A stretch of 15,461 nt of DNA, from assembly GCA_011048475.1 (NCBI GenBank), contig DSDZ01000281.1, positions 1 to 15,461 on the forward strand. The letters are read 5' to 3'. Both the position numbers and the translations under genes were made by a program. This document shows, piece by piece, positions 1-8,197 of this stretch. Source of the DNA: Bacteroides sp. (GTDB lineage: Bacteria; Bacteroidota; Bacteroidia; Bacteroidales; GCA-2748055). The notes beneath the pieces are model-generated. The model ran no database searches, was not told the origin of the DNA, and was given only the letters and a program-made list of their open reading frames with translations. Within the stretch, counting starts at the first letter, position 1. Every line of letters starts with the position of its first letter.

Positions 1-18
1 ATAAACATCAATGAAGCA

Positions 19-663
19 ATGGTAAAACATCTGGTCGCCGTTGTTTTTTTGTTCCAGGGCCCTATCTTTCTTGCAGGACAGGATTCTTTTTTACACAGCG
101 ACAATCACATTGCCGGTGAATTCCTGAGTGAGCGGGATACAGTCAGCGTCATTGATAAAAAAATCGGACAGGATGACCGCAGGAACTATCTGGGTGCGGG
201 TCTTCTGGATCCCCTGTTGTACGGAAATCTGAGATTTATATATGAACGCCGGTTCGGACCCGGATCATTCTCTGTGTGTTTCCCTCTTACGATCGGGATG
301 AATGCAGATTTCCTTCAGGCTTCAGATTTCAGAGAGCGAAATTTAGATTTCAGGACCGGTGCGGGATTCAATTTTTATGTGCCGAGACCCCGCGGACCAA
401 GCTGGCTTATACTGGGAACCGGAATATTCGGAGGAAGATTTCACTGTTTCAGTCATGAAAGCTGGACAAATGAATCGAGAACCTTTCTTGCGCTGAACAC
501 CAACTGCTCGATTCATCTCCATCTGAGCAATACATTTATTCTGGCTACAGGCGTGGATGTCAGCCTGCTGGGATATAATTACCTTGGTTACATATATTCG
601 CCTAAGATCTCCATGTTGGGTGCTGCAGCGTTGAGGATTGACCTGCTTTTTAATCTCAAATGA
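19..663 (+). CDS. exported beta-barrel-like hypothetical protein
   Basis: This 214-residue protein is of unrecognised family. Residues 1 to about 20 form a signal peptide (a lysine at residue 3, a hydrophobic core, then LAGQD as a plausible signal peptidase I site). After a polar stretch of about 35 residues, the sequence from about residue 56 alternates short amphipathic strands rich in Gly, Tyr and Phe with turns (GAGLLDPLLYGNLRFIYERR, then IGMN, FNFYVPRP, LGTGIFGG). It ends in the strand LRIDLLFNLK. That pattern suits a small outer-membrane beta-barrel, but the last residue is Lys rather than the usual aromatic, so this is inference. An earlier ATG at 11 reads only four codons to a stop, so ATG at 19 is the sensible start. 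Its stop overlaps the next gene in an ATGA, so the two are probably co-translated and may work together at the outer membrane. Confidence 0.7.
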   Translation: MVKHLVAVVFLFQGPIFLAGQDSFLHSDNHIAGEFLSERDTVSVIDKKIGQDDRRNYLGAGLLDPLLYGNLRFIYERRFGPGSFSVCFPLTIGMNADFLQASDFRERNLDFRTGAGFNFYVPRPRGPSWLILGTGIFGGRFHCFSHESWTNESRTFLALNTNCSIHLHLSNTFILATGVDVSLLGYNYLGYIYSPKISMLGAAALRIDLLFNLK

Positions 664-2333
664 TCAGGAGGACCATGAAAAGAAGATCAATAACCCTTTT
701 CATCACGCTCAGACAGGGTTATCCTGCGAAATTTATGGTGTGGCTACTTCTCGCTGCATTCATGAACATGATATCAGGTTGCTACTATTATAAAGTGATT
801 AACAGTAAGGAGGACCCCTCCAGCGTGATCAGTGCACAGCAGGAGATGGAAAAATTCTTCATTCTCCATGTTGACGGGAAGGCATGGGAATTTTCAGACA
901 TACATATTGATGGAGCAATTCTTCAGGGCAGGATCAATGACCTGGAGGGCCATCATTACTACGAAACCGCCCGCGAGGATCAGGTAAATCGATACAGGAG
1001 AAACATACTGGGGGACGAAGTGATCAATGAGGTACATATTACAGCCTCCGCATATGAATCCCTGAGCGGAAATACGATATCAGTACCTGTGGTGTCCATT
1101 CAGAAGATAGAAATATACGATCCCGCAGTCGGAGCCACCATTGCCTCATGGGTTTTTTCAGGTCTGGGAATTGCCGCGCTGGAATATGGGATCATTGCTA
1201 TCATTATTATGCTGACCAAATCCTCCTGCCCTTTTGTGTATACCTGTGACAGTACAGCATATGAATTCTGCGGGGAAATTTACAGCGGTACGATCTATCC
1301 GCCCCTTGAAAGAGATGATTATTTGTATCTGGATGGACTGGTTGATGTTGACGGCCAGTACAGAATTCTCCTGAGAAATGAGGTATATGAAATACAACAC
1401 ACCAACCTGGCAGAATTAATCGTCATCGATCATCCGCAGGGATCTCAGGTGTATATTGATAAACACGGAAGTATTTTCACAGTGTCAGATGAATATTCTC
1501 CCGTATCAGCCACAAACCTGGATGGTAAAAACATTCTACCGCAGATCTTGCACAGGGACAGCCTGAGTTATTTTGGAGCGGAACCGGATAAATACCGGGA
1601 TCCGATCGATGGTGTTATCCTAGAAATTGAACTTCCAGGTGAAATTGATTCGATGAACCTCATTCTCAGGGCCAAGAATTCATTCTGGCTGGATTATGTA
1701 TTCACAAGATTCCATGAATTATTCGGTTCGAAATATGACAGACACATGGATAAACGGGCAAGATCCGACCGGCAAGAGATGGAGAAAAAAATGCTGGAAA
1801 ACAAACTGCCAGTTTCAGTTTATATTGAAAATGAAGGTGTCTGGCAATTCCTGGATTATTTCAACATCGCTGGCCCCATGGCGCTGCGTGACGATATTCT
1901 TTCTATCTCCCTGCCGGAAAATCATGCGAAAACCATTCGGATCAAACTTGAATACGGGATCTATTTCTGGGAAGTGGACCATGTGGGAATCAATTTTGAC
2001 GGACCAGGAAATGCGGTCGGCAGGATAATCAGTCTGGAGAGTGCAATAGATGGTTATCACAACGATTCGAAAGACCTGCTCGCAGCGGATGATCATCTTT
2101 ATTACGTCCAGAGAGAGGTCGGGGAATATGCAGATCTGATCTACAGTGCTCCACCCGCCTCTTTGGGAATGGACCGGTCAGTTTTCCTTCACAGCAAGGG
2201 GCATTACAGGATCATCAGGGACCTGGAAGGGAAGCCTGATCTCAGGACTCTCCGGTCCTTGAAAAAAGAAAACGGACTACCTCAGTTCTCACTGGAACTG
2301 TTGCAGGAACTGACACCAATGACTAAAAACTGA
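660..2333 (+). CDS. predicted lipoprotein with conserved SCPFVY segment
   Basis: The 557-residue product has a basic N-terminus, a hydrophobic run (MVWLLLAAF, residues 26-34) and a lipobox MISGC, so Cys41 would be lipidated. Residues 60-150 look like a small beta domain. A very hydrophobic stretch at about 158-186 may be a second membrane-contacting segment. Next comes SCPFVYTCDSTAYEFCGEIY (residues 188-207, with Cys190, Cys196 and Cys204), then TIYPPLERDDYLYL, a pattern I recall from uncharacterised Bacteroidota proteins. The rest is beta-rich with a charged helix near 360-382. The ATG at 660 overlaps the stop of the upstream gene. ATG at 675 sits just after AGGAGG and would give a shorter signal peptide. 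ATG at 735 would remove the basic N-terminus. The exact start is therefore open. The function is unknown; the coupling suggests an envelope role with the barrel-like partner. Confidence 0.75.
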   Translation: MIRRTMKRRSITLFITLRQGYPAKFMVWLLLAAFMNMISGCYYYKVINSKEDPSSVISAQQEMEKFFILHVDGKAWEFSDIHIDGAILQGRINDLEGHHYYETAREDQVNRYRRNILGDEVINEVHITASAYESLSGNTISVPVVSIQKIEIYDPAVGATIASWVFSGLGIAALEYGIIAIIIMLTKSSCPFVYTCDSTAYEFCGEIYSGTIYPPLERDDYLYLDGLVDVDGQYRILLRNEVYEIQHTNLAELIVIDHPQGSQVYIDKHGSIFTVSDEYSPVSATNLDGKNILPQILHRDSLSYFGAEPDKYRDPIDGVILEIELPGEIDSMNLILRAKNSFWLDYVFTRFHELFGSKYDRHMDKRARSDRQEMEKKMLENKLPVSVYIENEGVWQFLDYFNIAGPMALRDDILSISLPENHAKTIRIKLEYGIYFWEVDHVGINFDGPGNAVGRIISLESAIDGYHNDSKDLLAADDHLYYVQREVGEYADLIYSAPPASLGMDRSVFLHSKGHYRIIRDLEGKPDLRTLRSLKKENGLPQFSLELLQELTPMTKN

Positions 2334-2362
2334 AGAAAGTTCGAGGACATCATAATCAAAGC

Positions 2363-3874
2363 CTATGCATGCGCGCTGATGCCGGCTTCTCTCTGCAGCT
2401 TATGATGCAGTTTTCTGCCCTCCCTGACGATGATCTCGATAATTTCCTTTATATCTTTTTCTGTTGTTCTGAAATTTACGATACAGCCCCTTAAACAATA
2501 CACATTCCTGACAAGCGCATTTGACAGGAACACCTCTCCCCCCTGCTGCAGTTCATTCAAAAGTGCTTCATTCAATGTATTCAGGTAGATTTCCCTCTTT
2601 TTGACCGCATTCCCAAGATCTGAAGGAACATATCTCAGGGTGGTAATACTCAGGTTCTGGGTGATAGCTTCGAGTTCCGGATGATTGCCGGCCTTCTCAA
2701 ATAGTAATCTGGACAACCTGATATCATCACCGATCATTTTCATATAACCACTTCGTCCGACCTGCTGCAATGCAAGCCATACCTTCAATGCCCTGAAATT
2801 TCGTGAATTCTGAAGACCGTACTCGTAATAATTCAGGACTGGATCCTGATCACTACCGGCAAAGTTGTAATATTCGGGATGAGAACTGAAGGCATCAATC
2901 AGATGTCCTGGCTCTTTTACCAGGGTACAGCCGGCTTCAAGCGGACTGTACCACCACTTGTGGGGGTCAAGAGCAATCGAATCAGCATCTTCAAGTCCCT
3001 TAAAAAGCATCTTTAATTCAGGGAGAACCGCTGCGGGAACTCCATATGCGCCGTCCACGTGAAACCACAGGTCATATGTTTTACAGATTGAGGAAATACC
3101 TTCTAGATCATCTACCACACCAGTGCTGACATCTCCGCCAGCAGCAATAACCATGATCGGCTTTCTGTCATAACTTAAATCATTTTTAATACTCTCCTCC
3201 AGGATCCTGATATCCATCTGATTGGCAGTATCTAAAGGTATCCGGCGGAGGGATCTGGTACCCTGGCCAAACAGGGTCACAGCCTTGTCAATCCATGTAT
3301 GGGTCGCGCTGGAACAGTAGATAACCATTTCCGGCGAAGCGCCTGAAATACCATCCTCCTTGATGTTTCCTGGGGCCTTCGCATTCCTTGCAGTCAAAAA
3401 TGCAGTAAAGTTGGCCATATTGCCGCCGCTTACCAGGATTCCTCCGTAGTCGGGTGAAACACCGATGAATTCCGCAAGCCACCTGATCGTCTGTTTTTCA
3501 ATTTCGGTGGCAATGGGACTTAATATTTGTGCCCCCAAATTGGGATTCACCGAAGCCGCCAAAAGATCTGCCAGAGCTCCTATGGGAGCTGCAGAGGAAG
3601 TGATATAGCCCATGAATTTCGGATGCCCGTTCAACAGGGAGTGACTGAAAAGCAATTCGCAAGCCTCTGAAAGCAGATCTTCCGCCGGAGTTCCGTTTTC
3701 CGGTAATCCTGAACTACCCAGGATTTTTTGTAACTGTGCGGGAGACTCTCCCCGGGTGACAGGCCTTTCACTGATCGTTTTGATGAACTCAGAAATTGCA
3801 TCAATCAGTTGATAACCAATTTTTTTGAATTCTTCACCGCCGATTTCGATCGGAGTTACCCGATTGTTTTTCAT
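2363..3874 (-). CDS. PLP-dependent group II amino acid decarboxylase
   Basis: At 503 residues this has the normal length and layout of the aromatic-L-amino-acid/glutamate decarboxylase family (fold type I, Pfam PF00282). Visible landmarks are GHPKFMGY (83-90, substrate-side region), VSGGNMANF (148-156, phosphate-binding region), THTW with His192 expected to stack on the cofactor ring, FHVDGAYG (271-278) with Asp274 pairing with the PLP nitrogen, and DPHKWW (303-308) with Lys306 as the Schiff-base lysine. NSRNFRALKVWL (356-367) is the usual motif near the active site. It should decarboxylate an L-amino acid to an amine and CO2 in the cytosol. The substrate cannot be read from sequence: it resembles the DOPA/tryptophan/tyrosine decarboxylase branch more than GadB. 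It has no signal peptide and stands alone, convergent with the lipoprotein gene (29-base gap) and divergent from the T9SS cargo gene. No transporter gene lies beside it. Confidence 0.93.
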   Translation of the reverse strand: MKNNRVTPIEIGGEEFKKIGYQLIDAISEFIKTISERPVTRGESPAQLQKILGSSGLPENGTPAEDLLSEACELLFSHSLLNGHPKFMGYITSSAAPIGALADLLAASVNPNLGAQILSPIATEIEKQTIRWLAEFIGVSPDYGGILVSGGNMANFTAFLTARNAKAPGNIKEDGISGASPEMVIYCSSATHTWIDKAVTLFGQGTRSLRRIPLDTANQMDIRILEESIKNDLSYDRKPIMVIAAGGDVSTGVVDDLEGISSICKTYDLWFHVDGAYGVPAAVLPELKMLFKGLEDADSIALDPHKWWYSPLEAGCTLVKEPGHLIDAFSSHPEYYNFAGSDQDPVLNYYEYGLQNSRNFRALKVWLALQQVGRSGYMKMIGDDIRLSRLLFEKAGNHPELEAITQNLSITTLRYVPSDLGNAVKKREIYLNTLNEALLNELQQGGEVFLSNALVRNVYCLRGCIVNFRTTEKDIKEIIEIIVREGRKLHHKLQREAGISAHA

Positions 3875-3969
3875 ATTTGAAGTATTATTCCCGGCTTTCC
3901 TGTAAACCGGAAAATCAATTAACTGTAGCTGGTTGGGGCAGGTGTACGAACGGAGGGCTTATCGTACCA

Positions 3970-4015
3970 TTTCCGAAGACTAACAAGTGATTCGGAAAAA
4001 AGTTCAACTTTTTTC
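3970..4015. repeat. two overlapping inverted repeats in a divergent intergenic region
   Basis: The first repeat is TTTCCGAA (3970-3977) and TTCGGAAA (3991-3998), perfect 8-base arms with a 13-base spacer. The second is GAAAAAAGTT (3995-4004) and AACTTTTTTC (4006-4015), perfect 10-base arms around a single C. The right arm of the first overlaps the left arm of the second, so only one could form at a time if folded as RNA or cruciform. They sit directly upstream of the likely promoter of the 4078 gene, between two divergent genes. Binding of a dimeric regulator is one reading; a weak terminator or an A/T-rich structural element is another. Confidence 0.6.
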
Positions 4016-4016
4016 G

Positions 4017-4024
4017 TAACTTGC
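4017..4024 (+). promoter_or_regulatory. candidate -10 element for the T9SS cargo gene
   Basis: TAACTTGC in the context CGTAACTTGCATAG is close to the Bacteroidota -10 consensus TAnnTTTG and to the frequent TAACTTTGCA form. It would start a transcript near 4031, giving a leader of about 46 bases before ATG 4078. No good TTG is present 19-21 bases upstream; the inverted repeats occupy that position. Confidence 0.45.
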
Positions 4025-4077
4025 ATAGTATTCAGATACTGAAATAAATCCCTGGTGTTACGAATGAGAATATTCAC

Positions 4078-7000
4078 ATGGCCGGTTTGTATACATATCT
4101 GCGAACAGGTAAAAGTGGACTCCTTACAACAATTCTGATCACCGTTATATTTTCATTTTTTGAACCCGCTTCCCTTCAGGCAGCTCCTGCCGCCAGAAAA
4201 TACATCATCACTGCAAGTGCGGGGCCCGGAGGAAGTATCTCCCCTTCCGGCAGCATCCGTGTGGATAAGAATAAAGATCTGACCTTCACCATCACCCCTG
4301 ATCCGGAATTTGAGGTCCTGGATGTCCTGGTGGACGGCTCATCTATCGGTCCCGTCCCTACATACACATTTGAAAATGTGACGAGCAACCACACCATCAG
4401 CGCTTCGTTCATAAAGAAATTGATCAGGGTTCTGGATGTGACCATTCCCGATGAACCCATGAAAATAGGCGACATGGTCCCGGTAACGCTTGCCGTGGAA
4501 GATGACGCGGGGGTATCTTATACGCTTTCATCAGGTTCGGTAGGTGGTTACCTCATGGAGGGATTTACCCGCATATCTTCCACCGTCTATCAGTCACATT
4601 TCATTGTCTATCAGGGAGGGAACAGCTATGAGGCTTCGGAGGACATTCCGGTATCCGGTGTGGTTATTTCGAACGGTGTGAAGCAAAGCGAACCTTTGAA
4701 TCTGACGATTTCACAGGGAAATGATCCCATTGATGCAGAAGCACCCGGGGTCCTTAAGATGGAAGTCCCCTCCATCGAGGTGGGTGTCGGAGGAGTGGTC
4801 AAAGTGACAATCACCGCTGATGGCTCGGGCTACTCTGCCGGTACCGGAACCGTGGTAAACGGAATCTCCCTTGAATCAACCAGGGTCTCTTTTATGGAAC
4901 GCTCCATGGGTTTGTACGAGCTATCCTATACCGTCGCAAGCGGGGATAATGATGTGTCACCCGGTACCCTCCAGGCCAGTGTGGTGCTTTTGGATGCGGC
5001 CGGGAACCGGAGCGATGCCTATTCACAGCTTGTCCCGAACAGCCTGGAGATATATACGACATTGCCCGAAGCCACACTTTCCGCCGTCCCGGAGATCTGT
5101 GAAGGAGATGAAACAGACCTGAGTGTTTATCTGAGCGGAAGGCCTCCCTGGAGCTTCACCCTTGAAGAGGGTAGTACAAGTACAAATTTCGCTGATATAG
5201 AGGCGTCAACGTTCAAAATCGAAATTTCCCCCGGTGAGACGACCAGCTACCGGATCAGTTCGGTCACCGATGTGAACGGGGTAGAGAATACAGGCAGCGG
5301 AACCATCCAGGTAACCGTGTATGACAGAACCGAGGTGGAGATCATCAACCTGGAGGCCGGTTACTCTGTGAATGCGGAACCGGTCAAACTTGAAGCCAAT
5401 GTTCCCGGGGGTGAATTCTCCGGTCCGGGAGTGATCAGTTCGACGGGATATTTCTATCCGGAACTGGCCGGAACCGCCGATTCGCCCCACACAATATCCT
5501 ATAGCTATGTGAATGACAATGGCTGCACCAGTATGACCAGCAAACTTGTTTACGTGTCCGGGGGGGAGGCGGCGATCCTGATCCCGAAAAACGCATTCTG
5601 TTCCAGTGACGATCCCTTCAGGGTCAGCGTCATGAATGTAAGCGGGACCACCGGTTCCTTCAGCCTGTTGAACTCCGAAGGGGAATCCGTTGCCGGGCTG
5701 ACAGATCATGGTGACCGGACAGCAACCATTGATCCGGCATTGCTGAACGCGGGTAGCTATACGATCGAATACCGGTATACAGACGGAACAGCGGTTTCCC
5801 TCACGGAATCTTTTTCCGTTGAAATAATAAGTCAACCCGTCATCCTGAACCTGGATGACGGTCCCTATTGCCAGAATGCACCCCCGTTCATCCTGCAGTC
5901 CGATCCGGAAGGGATGGTATTTGAAGGTCCCGGTGTTTCAGGGAACATCAGCGACGGATTTATTTTTAATCCGTGGGACGCCGGACCGGGAGATATTGAG
6001 ATCTTCTGCAACAATGTTTCAGAAAACGGGTGCAGCGCAAGCACGAGTCAAAACGTCCGGGTTCTTTATGTTCCCGAAGTGAAGTTCGGCCTGAGTACTG
6101 CATGTATTCCTGAAGGTGGTGAGATCGTATCATTTAATAACCAGACAAGTAATATCTCATCAGTTGAAACCTGGACCTGGGATTTTGATGATCCGGACAG
6201 CGGGGAAGAAAACCGGAGCAACCTCCCCGATCCCACCCATTTCTACAGGGAACCGGGCCAGAGAAAGATCAGCCTTACAGCCACCACCTATGATGGGTGT
6301 GTAGCCACATATGTACTGGATTCCGTGATCGACAGCAAACCGTTGGCCGATTTCACATGGAGCAACGAATGTTTTAATCCCGGCTCGGAAGTAGCGTTTT
6401 TTAACAGGACTGTATACGGTTATGCTGCAGTGGATACCATCCTCTGGACATTCAAAACCTCCGATGGTACTGTGCTTGATGAGGTTGGTCCCGAATTTCC
6501 CACCGATACAGTTACTTTTCAATTCAGTACGGCCGGAAGCTACCATGTTGAACTGTATACCACAAATGAAGCTGGCTGTTCGGGTAAGGCCAACCGGGAA
6601 TTGATCCTGAGACCGGTTATAAAACTGGCAGCAGACGGATATGATGAACGATTCGACCAGTCGGAAGGATCGTGGACCATCCATTCAGAAAATCAGGCGA
6701 AAAGCTGGGTCTGGGATATCCCTGATTTTGAAGGGTATACCGGCGAGCCAAATGATAAGGCCTGGTACACCCGGTTGCCAGCCGGAGCCGGGGAATACAT
6801 GGAGCAATCCTGGATCCAGAGTCCCTGTTTCGATCTTACGGGCATGGACCGGCCCCTGATCCGGCTGGATATCATGCGCAGCTTTGTTCCGCATATGGAT
6901 GGCGCAGTGCTTCAGTACCGGGATGTGGTGGAGGAGGGATGGAAAACGGTGGGCGAAGACACCCCGGGGATAGAATGGTACGATGCAAACAGTATTTACA

Positions 7001-8172
7001 ATCTTCCAGGGGGAGGGAGTACAGGATGGGGAGCAGTTGTGTTCGATCCGGACACGGGATGGGTGACCGCGGCACATGACCTGGACGAGGTGACAGGAAA
7101 ATCGGATGTTTCATTCAGGATTGCCATAGCTACCGGCGGGCAAACGTACCTGGGTAACCAGGGTTTCGCAGTTGACAATGTGGTGATCGCGGAACGTATT
7201 AAACTTTCTGTTCTGGAACACTTCACGGATTATTCGAACGACAGTTCCAGGATCGCAGATGAGATCATTAACGCTGTTAAGAACAGGCATCCAAAGGATA
7301 TTATCGACCTGCAGTATCATCTGAGTGAGGGTGGAATGGATCCCATGTACCTGAATAATCCGTATCCTTCCTCCACAAGATCAGTCAATTATGGAGTGCC
7401 GGGACTTCCCTACTCCATCCTGAGCGGAGGAGCCTATCCCTATCACCGGTATGATCTTCCCGCTCTCAGGGCAGGTGGTATCGAAGACCATGTACGCACA
7501 CTCTCCCTTGAAATCCCCGAGTTCGACGTTGACCTCACCGTGGACTGGTCAGAAACAGAATTGGCGGCTCAGACCACGGTTACCTGCAAAACGGACAAGT
7601 TTGATGACAATATTCAACTGTACCTGGTCGTTTTTGAGACTTCGGTGTCCGGGTACGCCGGGAACGATGGAAGTCCGTTGTTCAGGAATGTGGTCCTGGA
7701 CATGCTGCCATCACCAGCAGGTAAATTACTGGGAGACAAATGGGTCCGGGGTAAAAGCGATGTCCGTACCCAGACATGGATTTATGCGCCATATGTAGAA
7801 GACATCGATGATCTGGCAGTAGCGGCCTTCGTACAGGACCGGAGCTCGAACCGGGTCCTCCAGGCTGCTGTCGCATATAAAGATCCCATGGTCGACCTTC
7901 CAGACCCAACTGCCGAGTACACAAACCTGGCGGTTTATCCCAATCCCGCTGCCACAACGCTTTTTGTTGACCCGGGGTTCGTTCCGGAAAATAACGGGGT
8001 CATTGAGCTGGTGGATCTCAGCGGAAAGGTTGTGCTGAAGGAACATGTACCTGCCGGAAACCGGGTGGTCCGGTTGAACATATCCCATCTCAACCGGGGA
8101 ATCTATCTTCTCCGTTGGATAGACCCGGGTCAGGTCCGCGGAGTGAGCAAGGTTGTAAAGATCCTGCAATGA
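4078..8172 (+). CDS. large modular T9SS-secreted surface protein
   Basis: The 1364-residue product starts with a signal peptide (hydrophobic core at about 14-28, cleavage near LQAAPA, residues 33-38). Domains in order: an InlB B-type repeat (about 41-113, GGSISPSG and FEVLDVLVDG); beta-sandwich modules (about 115-330); a Bacteroidota Ig-like module with GRPPWSF (340-414); a module with GGEFSGPGV (about 425-494) and a related one with VFEGPGV (about 585-664); two PKD-like domains (about 666-752 with WTWDF, and 756-845 with ILWTF); a MAM/choice-of-anchor-J-like domain (about 854-1040); an Omp28/thioredoxin-like domain (about 1041-1270); and a type A T9SS sorting domain (about 1283-1364, with VYPNP, LVDLSGKVV, LNRGIYLL and SKVVKILQ). 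It should cross the outer membrane through T9SS and be anchored or released on removal of the sorting domain. The likely role is adhesion or binding. I see no hydrolase motif. Confidence 0.9.
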   Translation: MAGLYTYLRTGKSGLLTTILITVIFSFFEPASLQAAPAARKYIITASAGPGGSISPSGSIRVDKNKDLTFTITPDPEFEVLDVLVDGSSIGPVPTYTFENVTSNHTISASFIKKLIRVLDVTIPDEPMKIGDMVPVTLAVEDDAGVSYTLSSGSVGGYLMEGFTRISSTVYQSHFIVYQGGNSYEASEDIPVSGVVISNGVKQSEPLNLTISQGNDPIDAEAPGVLKMEVPSIEVGVGGVVKVTITADGSGYSAGTGTVVNGISLESTRVSFMERSMGLYELSYTVASGDNDVSPGTLQASVVLLDAAGNRSDAYSQLVPNSLEIYTTLPEATLSAVPEICEGDETDLSVYLSGRPPWSFTLEEGSTSTNFADIEASTFKIEISPGETTSYRISSVTDVNGVENTGSGTIQVTVYDRTEVEIINLEAGYSVNAEPVKLEANVPGGEFSGPGVISSTGYFYPELAGTADSPHTISYSYVNDNGCTSMTSKLVYVSGGEAAILIPKNAFCSSDDPFRVSVMNVSGTTGSFSLLNSEGESVAGLTDHGDRTATIDPALLNAGSYTIEYRYTDGTAVSLTESFSVEIISQPVILNLDDGPYCQNAPPFILQSDPEGMVFEGPGVSGNISDGFIFNPWDAGPGDIEIFCNNVSENGCSASTSQNVRVLYVPEVKFGLSTACIPEGGEIVSFNNQTSNISSVETWTWDFDDPDSGEENRSNLPDPTHFYREPGQRKISLTATTYDGCVATYVLDSVIDSKPLADFTWSNECFNPGSEVAFFNRTVYGYAAVDTILWTFKTSDGTVLDEVGPEFPTDTVTFQFSTAGSYHVELYTTNEAGCSGKANRELILRPVIKLAADGYDERFDQSEGSWTIHSENQAKSWVWDIPDFEGYTGEPNDKAWYTRLPAGAGEYMEQSWIQSPCFDLTGMDRPLIRLDIMRSFVPHMDGAVLQYRDVVEEGWKTVGEDTPGIEWYDANSIYNLPGGGSTGWGAVVFDPDTGWVTAAHDLDEVTGKSDVSFRIAIATGGQTYLGNQGFAVDNVVIAERIKLSVLEHFTDYSNDSSRIADEIINAVKNRHPKDIIDLQYHLSEGGMDPMYLNNPYPSSTRSVNYGVPGLPYSILSGGAYPYHRYDLPALRAGGIEDHVRTLSLEIPEFDVDLTVDWSETELAAQTTVTCKTDKFDDNIQLYLVVFETSVSGYAGNDGSPLFRNVVLDMLPSPAGKLLGDKWVRGKSDVRTQTWIYAPYVEDIDDLAVAAFVQDRSSNRVLQAAVAYKDPMVDLPDPTAEYTNLAVYPNPAATTLFVDPGFVPENNGVIELVDLSGKVVLKEHVPAGNRVVRLNISHLNRGIYLLRWIDPGQVRGVSKVVKILQ

Positions 8173-8197
8173 GTTTTTAAGGCCGATCCGGGACCAT

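Noticed and set aside
2334..2362. Possible terminator between the convergent lipoprotein and decarboxylase genes.
   Set aside because: No inverted repeat of useful length is visible in the 29-base gap.
3896..3913. Short inverted repeat TTTCC / GGAAA upstream of the decarboxylase start.
   Set aside because: The 5-base arms are too short to be meaningful without conservation data.
5206..5835. A 209-codon minus-strand frame inside the T9SS cargo gene.
   Set aside because: The plus strand here encodes clear Ig-like modules; the antisense product shows no motif or signal.
8173..8197. Possible terminator between the convergent T9SS cargo and membrane protein genes.
   Set aside because: The 25-base gap contains no stem with a following T-tract on either strand.
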